Assembly (NCBI RefSeq): GCF_002086455.1
Contig: NZ_MVHC01000006.1
Location: 1-64,000 of the forward strand
DNA: 64,000 nucleotides
Direction of reading: 5' to 3'
Source of the DNA: Mycolicibacter algericus DSM 45454
GTDB lineage: Bacteria > Actinomycetota > Actinomycetes > Mycobacteriales > Mycobacteriaceae
Both the position numbers and the translations under genes were made by a program. Shown in pieces: positions 9,683 through 18,958 of the stretch (position 1 is its first letter; every line of letters begins with the position of its first letter). The notes beneath the pieces were generated by a model, which was not told the DNA's origin, made no database searches, and was given only the letters and a program-made list of their open reading frames with translations.

Positions 9683-11377
9683 ATGGCAGCCCGCCGGCAC
9701 TCGCTGAGCAGCTCGATCGCCCACCTGCACGGCGACGAGCGCACCGTCGGCGCCCCCCTCAACGCTGCCGAACTCGTCGCGCTGCGGCGCACCCGGCTGT
9801 TCGGGGCCACCGGCACGGTGTTGATGGGCATCGGTGCGCTCGGGGCGGGCGCCCGGCCGGTGGTCCAGGACCCGACCTTCGGGGTACGGCTGCTGAACCT
9901 GCCTTCACGGCTGCAGACGGTGGCGCTGACCATGACCACCACCGGCGCGGTGATGATGGCCCTGGCCTGGCTGATGCTGGGCCGCTTCGCGCTGTCCTCG
10001 GGCGGGCCGGGCCGCCGGATGTCCCGCAGCCAACTCGACCGCACGCTGTTGCTGTGGATGCTGCCGTTGCTGGTCGCGCCGCCGATGTACAGCAAGGACG
10101 TCTACTCCTACCTGGCGCAGAGCCAGATCTCCCGGCTGGGGCTGGACCCCTACCGGGTGGGCCCGGCGCCGGCCCTCGGCCTGGACCACGTGTTCACCCT
10201 GTCGGTGCCGAGCCTGTGGCGCGAGACACCGGCCCCCTATGGCCCACTCTTCTTGTGGATCGGCCGGGGAATATCGGCGCTGACCGGCGAGAACATCGTC
10301 ACCGCGGTGCTGTGCCACCGGGTGGTGGTGCTGGCCGGCGTGGGGCTGATCGTGTGGGCGGTGCCGCGGCTGGCGGCACGGTGCGGGGTGGCCGAGGTCA
10401 GCGCCCTGTGGCTGGGTGCGGCCAACCCGCTGCTGTTGATGCACCTGGTCGCCGGTATCCACAATGAGGCGCTGATGCTCGGCCTGATGCTGACCGGCAC
10501 CGAGTTCGCGCTGCGCGGGATCACCGCGGCCAAACCGCTGCTGCCGAGCCGGTGGCGCCAGCCGCAGGACTGGGCGCCGTTGGCCGAACTGCTCACCGGG
10601 GCGGTCCTGATCGCGATGTCGTCGCAGGTCAAGCTGCCGTCGCTGCTGGCGCTCGGATTCGTGGCGATGGCCCTGGGCTGGCGCTGGGGCGGCGACCTGC
10701 GGGCATTCCTGCTCGCCGGCGTCGGCACCGGTGCCCTGGCGGCGGCCGTGATGGGGCTGATCGGCTGGGCCAGCGGGCTGGGCTTCGGCTGGGTCCACAC
10801 TCTGGGCACCGCCAACGTGGTCCGCAGCTGGATGTCGCCGCCGACCCTGATCGCCCTCGGCACCGGCCAGGTCGGGACCCTGCTGGGCCTGGGCGATCAC
10901 ACCACCGCCGTGTTGTCGCTGACCCGTGGCATCGGCGTGCTGATCATCGCGGTCATGGTCATCTGGCTGCTGCTGGTGGTCTTCCAGGGCCGGCTGCATC
11001 CGGTCGGCGGGCTCGGCGTCGCACTCGGCATCACAGTGCTGCTGTTCCCGGTGGTGCAGCCCTGGTACCTGCTGTGGGCGATCATCCCGCTCGCCGCCTG
11101 GGCGACCCGGCCGAGCTTCCGGATCGCGGTGATCGCGGTGACGCTGGTGGTCGGCATCTTCGGCCCAACCGCCAACGGTGATCGTTTCGCGCTGTTCCAG
11201 ATCGTGGACGCCACGCTGGCCAGCGCCGTGGTGGTGCTGGCGTTGTTCCTGCTGACCTACCGGCACCTGCCGTGGCGGGAGTTGCCCGCCGAGGGCGGCC
11301 GACCCGATGGTGAGCCGCTGGCGGGGCCGACCCCGCGGTCCGCCCCCGTCGCCGACGCTTACGCTGATTCTCCGTGA
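9683..11377 (+). CDS. mptB: MptB-like alpha-(1->6)-mannopyranosyltransferase
   Basis: Polytopic GT-C type glycosyltransferase of 564 residues (Rv1459c). It is expected to use polyprenyl-phosphomannose on the outer face of the membrane to start the alpha-1,6-mannan core of lipomannan and lipoarabinomannan. About a dozen hydrophobic segments are visible. The first large loop has YSKDVYSYLAQSQ with acidic residues typical of GT-C active sites, and WRETPAPYGPLF follows. A GTG at 9662 is in frame, but the ATG at 9683 is preferred because a -10-like hexamer lies just before it. It overlaps the following ABC ATPase gene by 4 bp. Confidence 0.88.
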   Translation: MAARRHSLSSSIAHLHGDERTVGAPLNAAELVALRRTRLFGATGTVLMGIGALGAGARPVVQDPTFGVRLLNLPSRLQTVALTMTTTGAVMMALAWLMLGRFALSSGGPGRRMSRSQLDRTLLLWMLPLLVAPPMYSKDVYSYLAQSQISRLGLDPYRVGPAPALGLDHVFTLSVPSLWRETPAPYGPLFLWIGRGISALTGENIVTAVLCHRVVVLAGVGLIVWAVPRLAARCGVAEVSALWLGAANPLLLMHLVAGIHNEALMLGLMLTGTEFALRGITAAKPLLPSRWRQPQDWAPLAELLTGAVLIAMSSQVKLPSLLALGFVAMALGWRWGGDLRAFLLAGVGTGALAAAVMGLIGWASGLGFGWVHTLGTANVVRSWMSPPTLIALGTGQVGTLLGLGDHTTAVLSLTRGIGVLIIAVMVIWLLLVVFQGRLHPVGGLGVALGITVLLFPVVQPWYLLWAIIPLAAWATRPSFRIAVIAVTLVVGIFGPTANGDRFALFQIVDATLASAVVVLALFLLTYRHLPWRELPAEGGRPDGEPLAGPTPRSAPVADAYADSP

Positions 11378-12312
11378 GCTCAGCTGTGGCGGTGCGGTTG
11401 CGCGGCGTGCGTAAGCGCTACGGGGCCGGTCCGACGGCGACCGAGGCGGTCGCCGGCCTCGATCTGGAGGTCCACACCGCCGAAGTGTTCGCGCTGCTGG
11501 GCCCGAACGGCGCCGGCAAGACCACGACGGTCGAGATGTGCGAGGGCTTCGTGCGCCCCGACGCCGGCACCATCGAGGTCCTGGGGCTGGACCCGATCGC
11601 CGACAACGACCGGCTGCGCGAACGCATCGGGGTGATGCTGCAGGGCGGCGGCGGCTACCCCGCGGCGCGCGCCGGCGAGATGCTCCAGCTGGTGGCGTCG
11701 TACTCGGCCAACCCGCTGGACCCGCAGTGGCTGCTGGAGACCCTGGGTCTCACCGACGCGGCCCGCACCACCTACCGCAGGCTCTCGGGCGGGCAGCAAC
11801 AGCGGCTCGCGCTGGCCTGCGCGCTGGTCGGTCGCCCGGAGTTGGTGTTTCTCGACGAGCCGACCGCCGGCATGGACGCCCATGCGCGGCTGCTGGTGTG
11901 GGAACTGATCGACGCGCTGCGCCGCGACGGCGTGACCGTGGTGCTGACCACGCACCACCTGCGGGAGGCCGAGGAACTGGCCGACCGGCTGCTGATCATC
12001 GACCACGGCAAGGTGGTCGCCGCCGGCACGCCGGCAGAGTTGACCCGCAGCGGCGCCCAGGGCCAGGTGCGGTTCACCGCCCCTCCCCGACTGGACTTGT
12101 CGTTGCTGCTCACCGCGTTGCCCGAGGACTATCGGGCCAGCGAGCCGCAACCCGGCGAGTACCTCGTCGAGGGGGCAGTCGACCCGCAGGTGCTGGCGAC
12201 CGTGACCGCATGGTGCGCCCGCCTGGGTGTGCTGGCCACCCAGCTGCGGGTGGAGCAGCGCAGCCTGGAGGATGTGTTCTTGGAGCTGACCGGACGGGAG
12301 CTGCGCCCATGA
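11374..12312 (+). CDS. ABC-2 exporter ATP-binding protein
   Basis: ABC ATPase of 312 residues, matching Rv1458c. Walker A GPNGAGKTTT lies near residues 45-54, the signature is LSGGQQQRLALA, Walker B is LVFLDEPTAGMD, and the H-loop is TTHH. The C-terminal 80 residues are the accessory domain of the DrrA/CcmA-like drug and lipid exporter class. The GTG start overlaps the mptB stop by GTGA, and the stop overlaps the permease start by ATGA, so the three genes are translationally linked. The substrate is unknown. Position before ctaA is conserved in mycobacteria and may reflect a role in the cell envelope or respiration, which is inference. Confidence 0.88.
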   Translation: MSSAVAVRLRGVRKRYGAGPTATEAVAGLDLEVHTAEVFALLGPNGAGKTTTVEMCEGFVRPDAGTIEVLGLDPIADNDRLRERIGVMLQGGGGYPAARAGEMLQLVASYSANPLDPQWLLETLGLTDAARTTYRRLSGGQQQRLALACALVGRPELVFLDEPTAGMDAHARLLVWELIDALRRDGVTVVLTTHHLREAEELADRLLIIDHGKVVAAGTPAELTRSGAQGQVRFTAPPRLDLSLLLTALPEDYRASEPQPGEYLVEGAVDPQVLATVTAWCARLGVLATQLRVEQRSLEDVFLELTGRELRP

Positions 12313-13097
12313 GTGACCAGCCGGTCTTCCCGCCGGGCACCTTCACGCCCGACCCGCGCCCGGCCGGCGTGCCCGCGATGCTGGCCGCGCAGTACCGGCT
12401 CGAGCTGACCCTGCTGCTGCGCAACGGCGAACAGCTGCTGTTGACGATGTTCATCCCGATCACGCTGCTGATCGGGCTGACGGTGTTGCCGCTGGGCCCG
12501 TTCGGCGAGGGTCATGCCGAGCGCGCCACCACCGTGCTGCCGGTGATCATGTCGCTGGCGGTGATCGCCACCGCCTTCACCGGCCAGGCGATCGCGGTGG
12601 CATTCGACCGCCGTTACGGCGCGCTGAAACGCCTGGGCGCCACCGCACTGCCGGTATGGGGAGTCATCACCGGCAAGTCGCTGTCGGTGGCGACGGTGGT
12701 GCTGTTGCAGTCGGTGCTGCTCGGGTTGATCGGCATCGCCCTGGGCTGGCGGCCGACACCGCTCGGGCTGGCGCTGGGCGCGGTCGTCATCGCGCTGGGC
12801 ACGGCGTGCTTCGCGGCGTTGGGGCTGCTGCTCGGCGGCAGCCTACGAGCCGAGATCGTACTGGCCGTCGCCAACCTGATGTGGTTCGTGTTCGGCGGGT
12901 TCTCGGCGCTGACGGTGGAAACCGAGCTGGTGCCCGGCGCGGTCCGCTGGCTGGCCCGGCTGACGCCGTCGGGGGCGCTCACCGAGGCGCTGGCGCAGGC
13001 CCTGGCGGTCTCCTTCGACTGGTTCGGAGTCGCGGTGGTGGTGGCGTGGGGGCTGCTGGCCGGCCTCGGCGCGGTGCGCTGGTTCCGGTTCAGCTGA
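12309..13097 (+). CDS. ABC-2 type exporter permease
   Basis: Integral membrane protein of 262 residues (Rv1457c), partner of the preceding ATPase. The N-terminus is a cytoplasmic stretch with QYRLELTLLLRNGEQLLL, followed by about six hydrophobic segments, the ABC-2 layout. The conserved loop AFDRRYGALKRLGATALP lies between segments two and three. The ATG at 12309 is chosen because it forms the ATGA overlap with the ATPase gene. A longer open frame upstream is only the shadow of that gene. Confidence 0.85.
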   Translation: MSDQPVFPPGTFTPDPRPAGVPAMLAAQYRLELTLLLRNGEQLLLTMFIPITLLIGLTVLPLGPFGEGHAERATTVLPVIMSLAVIATAFTGQAIAVAFDRRYGALKRLGATALPVWGVITGKSLSVATVVLLQSVLLGLIGIALGWRPTPLGLALGAVVIALGTACFAALGLLLGGSLRAEIVLAVANLMWFVFGGFSALTVETELVPGAVRWLARLTPSGALTEALAQALAVSFDWFGVAVVVAWGLLAGLGAVRWFRFS

Positions 13098-13100
13098 CCT

Positions 13101-13132
13101 ACTACGGTACGTAGTTACCGATCCTCTACGAT
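13101..13132 (+). promoter_or_regulatory. ctaA promoter with perfect inverted repeat
   Basis: 13101-13115 reads ACTACG-GTA-CGTAGT, a perfect 6-bp inverted repeat. It is followed by a -10-like TACGAT at 13127-13132, which ends 7 nt before the ctaA GTG at 13140. The repeat therefore covers the -35 region of a probable leaderless promoter and is a good operator candidate. The 9-mer CTACTACGG at 13099-13107 recurs in the ctaB upstream region. The regulator is unknown. Confidence 0.5.
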
Positions 13133-13139
13133 CAGGCCC

Positions 13140-14090
13140 GTGGCACGCTTCCTGATGCGCCTGGTGGATCTGCTGCCCGATCCCAGTCTGCGCACCCAGC
13201 GGCTGCTGGCCGCCGCCGTCGTCTTCACCCAGGGCTTCATCTCGGTCAGCGGAGCCATCGTCCGCGTCACCGCGTCCGGGCTGGGCTGCCCGACCTGGCC
13301 GCAGTGTTTCCCGGGCAGCTACGTCCCGGTCGCGGTCTCGGAGGTGCCGCGAATCCATCAGGCCATCGAGTTCGGCAACCGGATGGTGACCTTCGCGGTG
13401 GTCATCACCTCGGCGCTGGCGGTGCTGGCGGTGATCCGGGCGCGGCGGCGCCGGGAGGTGCTGGTCTACGCCTGGCTGATGCCGGCCTCCACGGTGCTGC
13501 AGGCGATCATCGGCGGCATCACGGTGCGCACCGGGCTGGCCTGGTGGACGGTGGCGGTGCACCTGCTGGTCTCGATGCTGATGGTCTGGCTGGCGGTGCT
13601 GTTGTACGTCAAGGTCGGTGAGCCCGACGGCGAGACCGTCGTGGTACGCCACCGGGTCCCCGTCCCGTTGCGGCGGCTGACCGCGCTGTGCGCCGTCATG
13701 CTGGCCGCGGTACTGGTCACCGGAACCCTGGTGACCGCCGCCGGGCCGCACGCCGGCGACAAGAGCACCACCCGCACGGTCGCTCGGCTCAAGGTCGAGG
13801 TGGTCACGCTGGCGCACCTGCACGAGTCGCTGCTGATCGGCTTCCTCGGACTGCTGGTGGGGCTGGCGTTCGGGCTGGCTGCGGTACGAGCGGCCAAACC
13901 GGTGACCAACCGGCTTGCCTGGTTGACCGCGCTGACCCTGGCGCAGGGGCTGATCGGGGTCGTTCAATACTTCACCGGGGTGCCCGCGGTGCTGGTCACC
14001 ATCCACGTGGCGGGCGCCGTGCTGGTCACCGGCGCGACCGCGGCGCTATGGGCGTCGCTGCGCGAGCGGGCCCAACCCGAGCCGGTCTAG
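13140..14090 (+). CDS. ctaA: CtaA heme A synthase
   Basis: Membrane protein of 316 residues (Rv1456c) with eight hydrophobic segments. It oxidises the C8 methyl group of heme O to a formyl group, giving heme A for the aa3-type cytochrome c oxidase. The expected histidines are in RIHQAIEFGN, VAVHLLVSM, LAHLHESLL and TIHVAGAVL. The extracytoplasmic cysteine pair of type-2 synthases may correspond to the Cys in GLGCPTWPQCF. The start is a GTG 7 nt after a -10-like hexamer. The 3' end overlaps the convergent neighbouring gene by 45 bp. Its substrate is made by CtaB, encoded 3.8 kb further on. Confidence 0.93.
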   Translation: MARFLMRLVDLLPDPSLRTQRLLAAAVVFTQGFISVSGAIVRVTASGLGCPTWPQCFPGSYVPVAVSEVPRIHQAIEFGNRMVTFAVVITSALAVLAVIRARRRREVLVYAWLMPASTVLQAIIGGITVRTGLAWWTVAVHLLVSMLMVWLAVLLYVKVGEPDGETVVVRHRVPVPLRRLTALCAVMLAAVLVTGTLVTAAGPHAGDKSTTRTVARLKVEVVTLAHLHESLLIGFLGLLVGLAFGLAAVRAAKPVTNRLAWLTALTLAQGLIGVVQYFTGVPAVLVTIHVAGAVLVTGATAALWASLRERAQPEPV

Positions 14091-14741
14091 CGCCGAGGTG
14101 ACCTCCCGCGCGAATCGGCGCTGCGCGCGGTCACAGTCGTCAGCGCCGAGTTCACCCCAGCCCAGGTCCGGCGCAACCAGATCCAGGCCGACCAGGCGCG
14201 TGTCGGCCCCGGCTCCGGTCACCTCGGCGCGCGCGTAGAGCAACTCCTCGATCCGGATGCTCAAACGCTCGGCGGCAGCGCGCAGCGCGGCGCGGCCGAG
14301 GTCCCACAACTCGAAGTCCGGGTCGGCACCCGCGGCGCCGAACGCATGCGACCGGCCGGCGCCGAAGAACACCAGCGCCGTGCGCGCCGTAGCCGCGCCG
14401 GGCGCCGTGGGCACCCCGTCACACTGCAAATCGGCCAGATAGCGGGGATCGGCGTTCCAGGCCACCACCTCCGGGGCGTTCAACAGGTTGCGCACCCGCT
14501 TGGTCCACGCCGTGAATTCGGCGCGCCGGTCCGGCTCCCCGCCCGCCGACCGCAGAATCACCAAGTCGGCCTCGAGGGTTTCCGGGTCGTCCCAGGGCAA
14601 CCGGCGGGCGTGCAGGCCGCGGTGTCGCAGCGCATGCACCAGGCCGGCGTCATCACCGGGGTCAGAATCGTCGTCGTCGCGCCGCGGATCGCCCGCCAAC
14701 ACGATGCGCGGGTGGAAGATATCGGGCCGGGCCAGCTTCAT
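14046..14741 (-). CDS. Conserved mycobacterial protein of unknown function (Rv1455-like)
   Basis: Protein of 231 residues without a family I can name with certainty. It starts MKLARPDIFHPRIVLAG and contains two acidic clusters (DDDDSDPGDD, and LPWDDPET). VILRSAG and VVAWNADPRYLADLQCDGVPTAP recall the front part of ATP-grasp ligases of the RimK or glutathione-synthetase type, but no complete ATP-grasp core follows. The C-terminal third is helical and charged. It corresponds in position to Rv1455. The ATG at 14741 is preceded by a GTGGAG-like ribosome binding site. Its last 45 bp lie inside the 3' end of ctaA on the opposite strand. Confidence 0.7.
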   Translation of the reverse strand: MKLARPDIFHPRIVLAGDPRRDDDDSDPGDDAGLVHALRHRGLHARRLPWDDPETLEADLVILRSAGGEPDRRAEFTAWTKRVRNLLNAPEVVAWNADPRYLADLQCDGVPTAPGAATARTALVFFGAGRSHAFGAAGADPDFELWDLGRAALRAAAERLSIRIEELLYARAEVTGAGADTRLVGLDLVAPDLGWGELGADDCDRAQRRFAREVTSALDRLGLGPLAQRRP

Positions 14742-14772
14742 GCAGACTCCACAGTCGGAGATGATAGTCACC

Positions 14773-15759
14773 ATGCACGCCGTGGAAATCGCCGCGACCG
14801 GCGGCCCCGAGGTCTTGGAACTGGTCGACAGGCCGCAACCCTCCCCCGCCGCCGGGGAGGTGGTGATCCGGTCCGAGGCCATCGGGGTCAACTACATCGA
14901 CACCTATTTCCGCTCCGGGATATACCCGGCGGAGTTGCCGTTCGTGCTCGGCAATGAGGCCGCCGGCGTCGTGGCCGAGACCGGCGCGGGCGTGTCGACG
15001 CTGAGCGGGGGTGACCGCGTGGTGACGGCGGCCGCGACCGGCGGGTACGCGCAGTACTGCGCGGCGCCGGCAGCGCTGGTGGCGCCCATCCCGGCCGGCG
15101 TCGACTCCGACGTGGCGGCGGCCGTACTGCTCAAGGGCCTGACGGCGCATTACCTGATCAAATCGGTCTATCCGGTGCGGCCCGGCGACACCGTGCTGCT
15201 GCACGCCGGCGCCGGCGGGGTCGGGCTGATCCTGACCCAGTGGGCCACTGCCCTGGGCGCCCGGGTGATCACCACCGTGTCGACGCCGGCGAAAGCCGAC
15301 TTGTCCCGAGCGGCCGGCGCCGCCGAGGTCCTGGACTACCCCGGCTCGGACGACACGGCCGCCGCCGCTTTCGGCGCCCGCATCCGGGAGTTGACCGACG
15401 GCGCCGGGGTCGCCGCGGTGTACGACGGCGTGGGCGCGGCGACGTTCGACGCGAGCCTGGCCAGTCTGGCCGTCCGGGGCACGCTGGCGCTGTTCGGCGC
15501 GGCCAGCGGACCGGTTGCCCCGGTGGATCCGCAGCGGCTCAACGCCGCCGGTTCGGTGTACCTGACCCGGCCGAACCTCGCTCACTTCACCCGCAGCGAG
15601 CAGGAATTCTCCTGGCGCACAGGCGAATTGTTCGACGCGATCACGGCAGGATCGATCGAGGTGACGGTCAGCCGGCGCTACCCGCTGGCTGAGGCCGCCG
15701 ACGCGCACCGGGATCTTCAGGCCCGCAAGACCACCGGTTCGATCGTGTTGATCCCCTAA
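14773..15759 (+). CDS. qor: Quinone oxidoreductase-like zinc-free MDR protein
   Basis: Medium-chain dehydrogenase/reductase of 328 residues (Rv1454c). It is predicted to reduce quinones with NADPH in the cytosol. The N-terminal GroES-like half has GVNYIDTYFRSGIYP. The Rossmann half has the nucleotide motif HAGAGGVGLILTQ and lacks the zinc-binding residues of alcohol dehydrogenases. The ATG at 14773 is chosen because MHAVEIAATGG matches the family start. Longer frames extend into the divergent gene. A possible shared promoter region of about 30 bp separates it from that gene. Confidence 0.88.
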   Translation: MHAVEIAATGGPEVLELVDRPQPSPAAGEVVIRSEAIGVNYIDTYFRSGIYPAELPFVLGNEAAGVVAETGAGVSTLSGGDRVVTAAATGGYAQYCAAPAALVAPIPAGVDSDVAAAVLLKGLTAHYLIKSVYPVRPGDTVLLHAGAGGVGLILTQWATALGARVITTVSTPAKADLSRAAGAAEVLDYPGSDDTAAAAFGARIRELTDGAGVAAVYDGVGAATFDASLASLAVRGTLALFGAASGPVAPVDPQRLNAAGSVYLTRPNLAHFTRSEQEFSWRTGELFDAITAGSIEVTVSRRYPLAEAADAHRDLQARKTTGSIVLIP

Positions 15760-15783
15760 CGACGAACCCCGCGGTCCGCGCGC

Positions 15784-17394
15784 TCAGCCGGCCCGCCAGC
15801 TCTCCGGCAGCAGCGGCAGCCGCGGCCCCTCGGCGAATTCGGCCCCGCCCAACCGCGCCAACCCCGCGGCACAGGCGGCGTCGTCGCGCACCGCGCCGGC
15901 GCGGCCCAGTTCACCGGCGCCGTGATCGGACACCGCGTCCGGCCCCCACTCCGGCTCCACGCCGACGGTCGGCGCCATCGCGGCATCTTCGTGGCCGGCC
16001 CGGGTCTTGCGCCGGCGGCGCCGGGCCGCCCGTCGGGAATCCGCGACTGCCACGGCCGCTGCGGCTTCCGGGGTGGGCGTCTTCTTCTTGGCGCCCGCCG
16101 CGGCCCCGGTTCGGGCGCCGAGCCCCGACCCGAAATCGATTCCCGGGCCGCCGCCGATCAGGTAGGGAAACGCAAACGAGCTGGCCGGTGCCGGCGCGGG
16201 GGGCGGCGGTGCCGCAGCGGCCGGTGCGGCGCCGGCGGTGGCGGGGGCCGGCGGTGGCGGCGCGGGCGGCGGCGGCGCGACCGGGACGGCCGGGCCGACC
16301 ACGGTCGCCTCGACGGTGATCACCGGGGACAACGGCGTGGCGGGAACGCCGACCGGTGACGCCGGCGCACCCAATCCGGCCAGGCCGGCCAGCCCGCCCA
16401 GCGATCCGACAGGCGCCACCACCGCGCCGGCGGCGGCCGCCACCATCGCCGGCGACTGGCTGATCGCGGTGGCCAATTGGGCGATGTGGGTCGGCCAGTC
16501 GAACAGGGCCAGGGCCGCGAGATATTGCAGCGCCGGGATGATCCGGGTCGGGTCCTGCGCCATGTAGGTGAAGTCCTCGAACAGTTCCAGGGTCCGCGCG
16601 AGGTACCAGATCGGTTGGGCGGCATTGGAATAGTAGTCGTAGGCATAACCATTGAGGGTGCCGGCGGCCGGGTCCCAATGGATCCCGAGGTTCTGCAGGA
16701 AATGCGAGACGGCGGTGGTGAAGGCGTTGGAGATCATCGGGTCATGGGCGGTGACACCGTCTTGTATCCCCAGGCTTTTCAGGATCGGCTCGAGGACATC
16801 GAGCAGCCCCTGCAACGGGTTCTGCCACTGCGGCTGCTCGGAGCTGGCGGCAGCTCGCTGAATCTGCGGCGCCACCGCGGTGTGCGGCGCGGCGGCTACC
16901 GCCGAACCCGCCACCGCCTGGTAGGTCGACATCGTGGTGGCGGCCTGCACCCACATCCGGAGGTAGTCGGCTTCGTTGACCGCGATCGGAATGGTGTTGA
17001 TGCCGAAGAAGTTGGTCGCCACCAGCACGCCGTGCACCGCGTGATTGGCGGCCAGCTCCGGAAGCGTCGGCATGGCCGCCAACGCAGCGTTGTAGGCCGC
17101 CGCCGCGGTCTGGCACTGCGCGGCGGCCGCCGCACTGTCCGCGGCGGCGTGGCTCAGCCAGGCCAGGTACGGCGCGTGGGCGCCCAGATAGGAGTCCGCG
17201 GCGGGCCCCTGCCACGCCCCGGCTTCGACGGTGGCCAGCACCGCGGTCAATTCCTCGGCGACCGCCGTGTACTCGGCGCTCAACGACGACCACGCCGCCG
17301 CCGCCGCCAACAACGGCCCCGCTCCCGGCCCGGCGCTCAACAACGCCGAATGCACCTCCGGCGGCGACGCCATCCATACCCCTGGCACAACCAC
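15784..17394 (-). CDS. PPE family protein, PxxPxxW (PPW) subgroup
   Basis: PPE protein of about 536 residues. The N-terminal domain (about residues 1-180) opens [18 protein letters not shown] and has [20 protein letters not shown] and the helical [21 protein letters not shown] stretch. A proline- and alanine-rich linker follows. The C-terminus has [12 protein letters not shown] and PLLPESW. The last fits PxxPxxW, placing it in the PPW subgroup, although the usual GFxGT is reduced to GRAG. PPE proteins are normally exported by ESX type VII systems with a PE partner, and none is adjacent. Starts at 17394, 17388 (both GTG) or 17373 (ATG) are possible. The first is used tentatively. Confidence 0.85.
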   Translation of the reverse strand: MVVPGVWMASPPEVHSALLSAGPGAGPLLAAAAAWSSLSAEYTAVAEELTAVLATVEAGAWQGPAADSYLGAHAPYLAWLSHAAADSAAAAAQCQTAAAAYNAALAAMPTLPELAANHAVHGVLVATNFFGINTIPIAVNEADYLRMWVQAATTMSTYQAVAGSAVAAAPHTAVAPQIQRAAASSEQPQWQNPLQGLLDVLEPILKSLGIQDGVTAHDPMISNAFTTAVSHFLQNLGIHWDPAAGTLNGYAYDYYSNAAQPIWYLARTLELFEDFTYMAQDPTRIIPALQYLAALALFDWPTHIAQLATAISQSPAMVAAAAGAVVAPVGSLGGLAGLAGLGAPASPVGVPATPLSPVITVEATVVGPAVPVAPPPPAPPPPAPATAGAAPAAAAPPPPAPAPASSFAFPYLIGGGPGIDFGSGLGARTGAAAGAKKKTPTPEAAAAVAVADSRRAARRRRRKTRAGHEDAAMAPTVGVEPEWGPDAVSDHGAGELGRAGAVRDDAACAAGLARLGGAEFAEGPRLPLLPESWRAG

Positions 17395-17437
17395 CGAGTT
17401 TACTGCATGGGAACTTTGTTTTTCGGGTACCCGAACT

Positions 17438-17703
17438 TTAAGGCTTGTCGCCGTCGGCGTCCCAGCTGCCCGGCACCATCGGCTGCCGCGGCCCGTTGCC
17501 GAACGCACCGTCCAACCGGGCCATCCCCGCCGCGGTGGATCGCCCGTTGGCCGCGTTGCCGGCGAAACCCAGCGTTCCGGCGCGCCCATGGCCGACCAGG
17601 CCGCGGCCGCCGCCAACAGTGGGCCGGGTCCCGCTCCGGTGCTCAACAGCGCCGAGTGCACCTCCGGGGGAGATGCCATCCAGACCGGCGCCGGCGCGGT
17701 CAT
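17438..17703 (-). pseudogene. Collapsed PPE gene: N-terminus joined out of frame to C-terminus
   Basis: From the ATG at 17703 the frame reads [15 protein letters not shown] and on through about 38 PPE residues to [10 protein letters not shown], nearly identical to the start of the intact neighbour. The PPE N-domain then stops. In the adjacent frame the sequence continues as [14 protein letters not shown] and ends [16 protein letters not shown] with a stop at 17438, a typical PPE-PPW C-terminus with GFxGN and PxxPxxW. The middle of the gene is gone and the two ends are out of frame. It sits directly upstream of the intact PPE gene, so it looks like a tandem copy that lost its body by deletion. 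Confidence 0.8.
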
Positions 17704-17846
17704 CGCGGGGCATCCACCGAACTATTGAATATGATTTTCATTGGCGATTGCATACCCGCCGCCGCCGTCGGCGCAAGGTGCTCCACCCTCGCGTTACCTG
17801 GGGGCACGCTGGGAGATCGGTGGGCCGGCCGGCAACCGCCGAGGAC

Positions 17847-18770
17847 TCAGAACAGGGTGGGCAGGCCGATGGCCGAGTCCACCGCCAGGGCGCAGAACAC
17901 CACCGCCAGGTAGTTGTTCGACTGCAGGAAAAGCCGCAGCGGTTTGACCGGCTCGCCGCGGCGCACCCCGGCGTAGAGCTGGTGGGCCATGGTCAGGAAC
18001 CAGACGCCGGCCAGGAACGCGACCGAGGCGTACAGCCACCCCGCAGCCGGCACCAGCGCCAGCGTCGCGATCACCGTCGCCCAGGTGTAGACCACGATGC
18101 GGTGGGTGACGACACGCTCGCTGGCGACCACCGGCAGCATCGGCACCCCCGCCGCCGCATAGTCATCCTTGTAGCGCATGGCCAGAGCCCAGGTGTGCGG
18201 TGGCGTCCAGAAGAAGATGACGGCGAACATCACCAGCGCCTGCCAGCCGACGGTGCCGGTCACCGCAGACCAGCCGATCACCACCGGCATGCAGCCGGCC
18301 GCACCGCCCCACACCACGTTCTGCGAGGTGTGCCGCTTGAGCAGCATCGAATAGACCAGCACGTAGAAGGCGATAGTGGCCACCGCCAGCAGGCCCGACA
18401 TCAGGTTGGTGAACCGCCACAGCCAGACGAAGGAGATGGCGCCGAGCACCAGGCCGAAGACCAGCGCGTTCCGGGTCGGTACCGCGTCGCGGGCCAGCGG
18501 CCGGCGCGCGGTGCGCTTCATCACCTTGTCGATGTCGGCGTCGACGACGCAGTTCAGCGCGTGGGCGCCCGCGGCGGCCAGCATCCCGCCGATGAGCGTG
18601 TTGAAGATCAGCAGCGGATTCACCGTGCCGCGGTCCGCCAGCAGCATCGCCGGGATGGTCGTGACCAGCAACAACTCGATGATCCGCGGCTTGGTCAGCG
18701 ACAGGTACGCCAACAGGGTGCTACGTACGGCGCGTATTCGGCGCGGCGCGGCGCGCTCCCGAATACTCAC
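17847..18770 (-). CDS. ctaB: CtaB heme O synthase (protoheme IX farnesyltransferase)
   Basis: UbiA-family membrane prenyltransferase of 307 residues (Rv1451). It attaches farnesyl diphosphate to heme B, giving heme O, the substrate of CtaA. The first aspartate-rich motif is [19 protein letters not shown]. The second is in [16 protein letters not shown]. About nine hydrophobic segments are visible. The GTG at 18770 is chosen because GAGGA lies 7-8 nt before it. The gene is divergent from tkt. Confidence 0.93.
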   Translation of the reverse strand: MSIRERAAPRRIRAVRSTLLAYLSLTKPRIIELLLVTTIPAMLLADRGTVNPLLIFNTLIGGMLAAAGAHALNCVVDADIDKVMKRTARRPLARDAVPTRNALVFGLVLGAISFVWLWRFTNLMSGLLAVATIAFYVLVYSMLLKRHTSQNVVWGGAAGCMPVVIGWSAVTGTVGWQALVMFAVIFFWTPPHTWALAMRYKDDYAAAGVPMLPVVASERVVTHRIVVYTWATVIATLALVPAAGWLYASVAFLAGVWFLTMAHQLYAGVRRGEPVKPLRLFLQSNNYLAVVFCALAVDSAIGLPTLF

Positions 18771-18805
18771 GTGATGACTCCTCAGATGGCAGCAGCGACG
18801 CCGGC

Positions 18806-18828
18806 GTCTACTACGGACGATGGTAGAC
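18806..18828. promoter_or_regulatory. Inverted repeat upstream of ctaB sharing a 9-mer with the ctaA promoter
   Basis: GTCTAC (18806-18811) and GTAGAC (18823-18828) form a perfect 6-bp inverted repeat with an 11-nt spacer. It lies 36-58 nt upstream of the ctaB GTG and about 130 nt upstream of tkt, in the 188-bp divergent region. It contains CTACTACGG (18808-18816), the same 9-mer found in the ctaA promoter repeat. This is a candidate site for a shared regulator of heme O and heme A synthesis. Nothing else clear is seen in the region apart from the ribosome binding sites. Confidence 0.4.
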
Positions 18829-18958
18829 CGCACTGCCGCGTCGACCGAATCCCAGGGTCGATTCACGGGTAATCCACACGCCGACGCCGACCTGCAACAC
18901 TGCCCGTGCCCGCATTAGGGTGAGAACCAACCAGGCTTGTCGACTATTGAGGACGTTC

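Noticed and set aside
11538..12308. Longer permease frame starting inside the ABC ATPase gene
   Set aside because: It is the shadow frame of the ATPase. The ATG at 12309 gives the normal ABC-2 length and an ATGA overlap.
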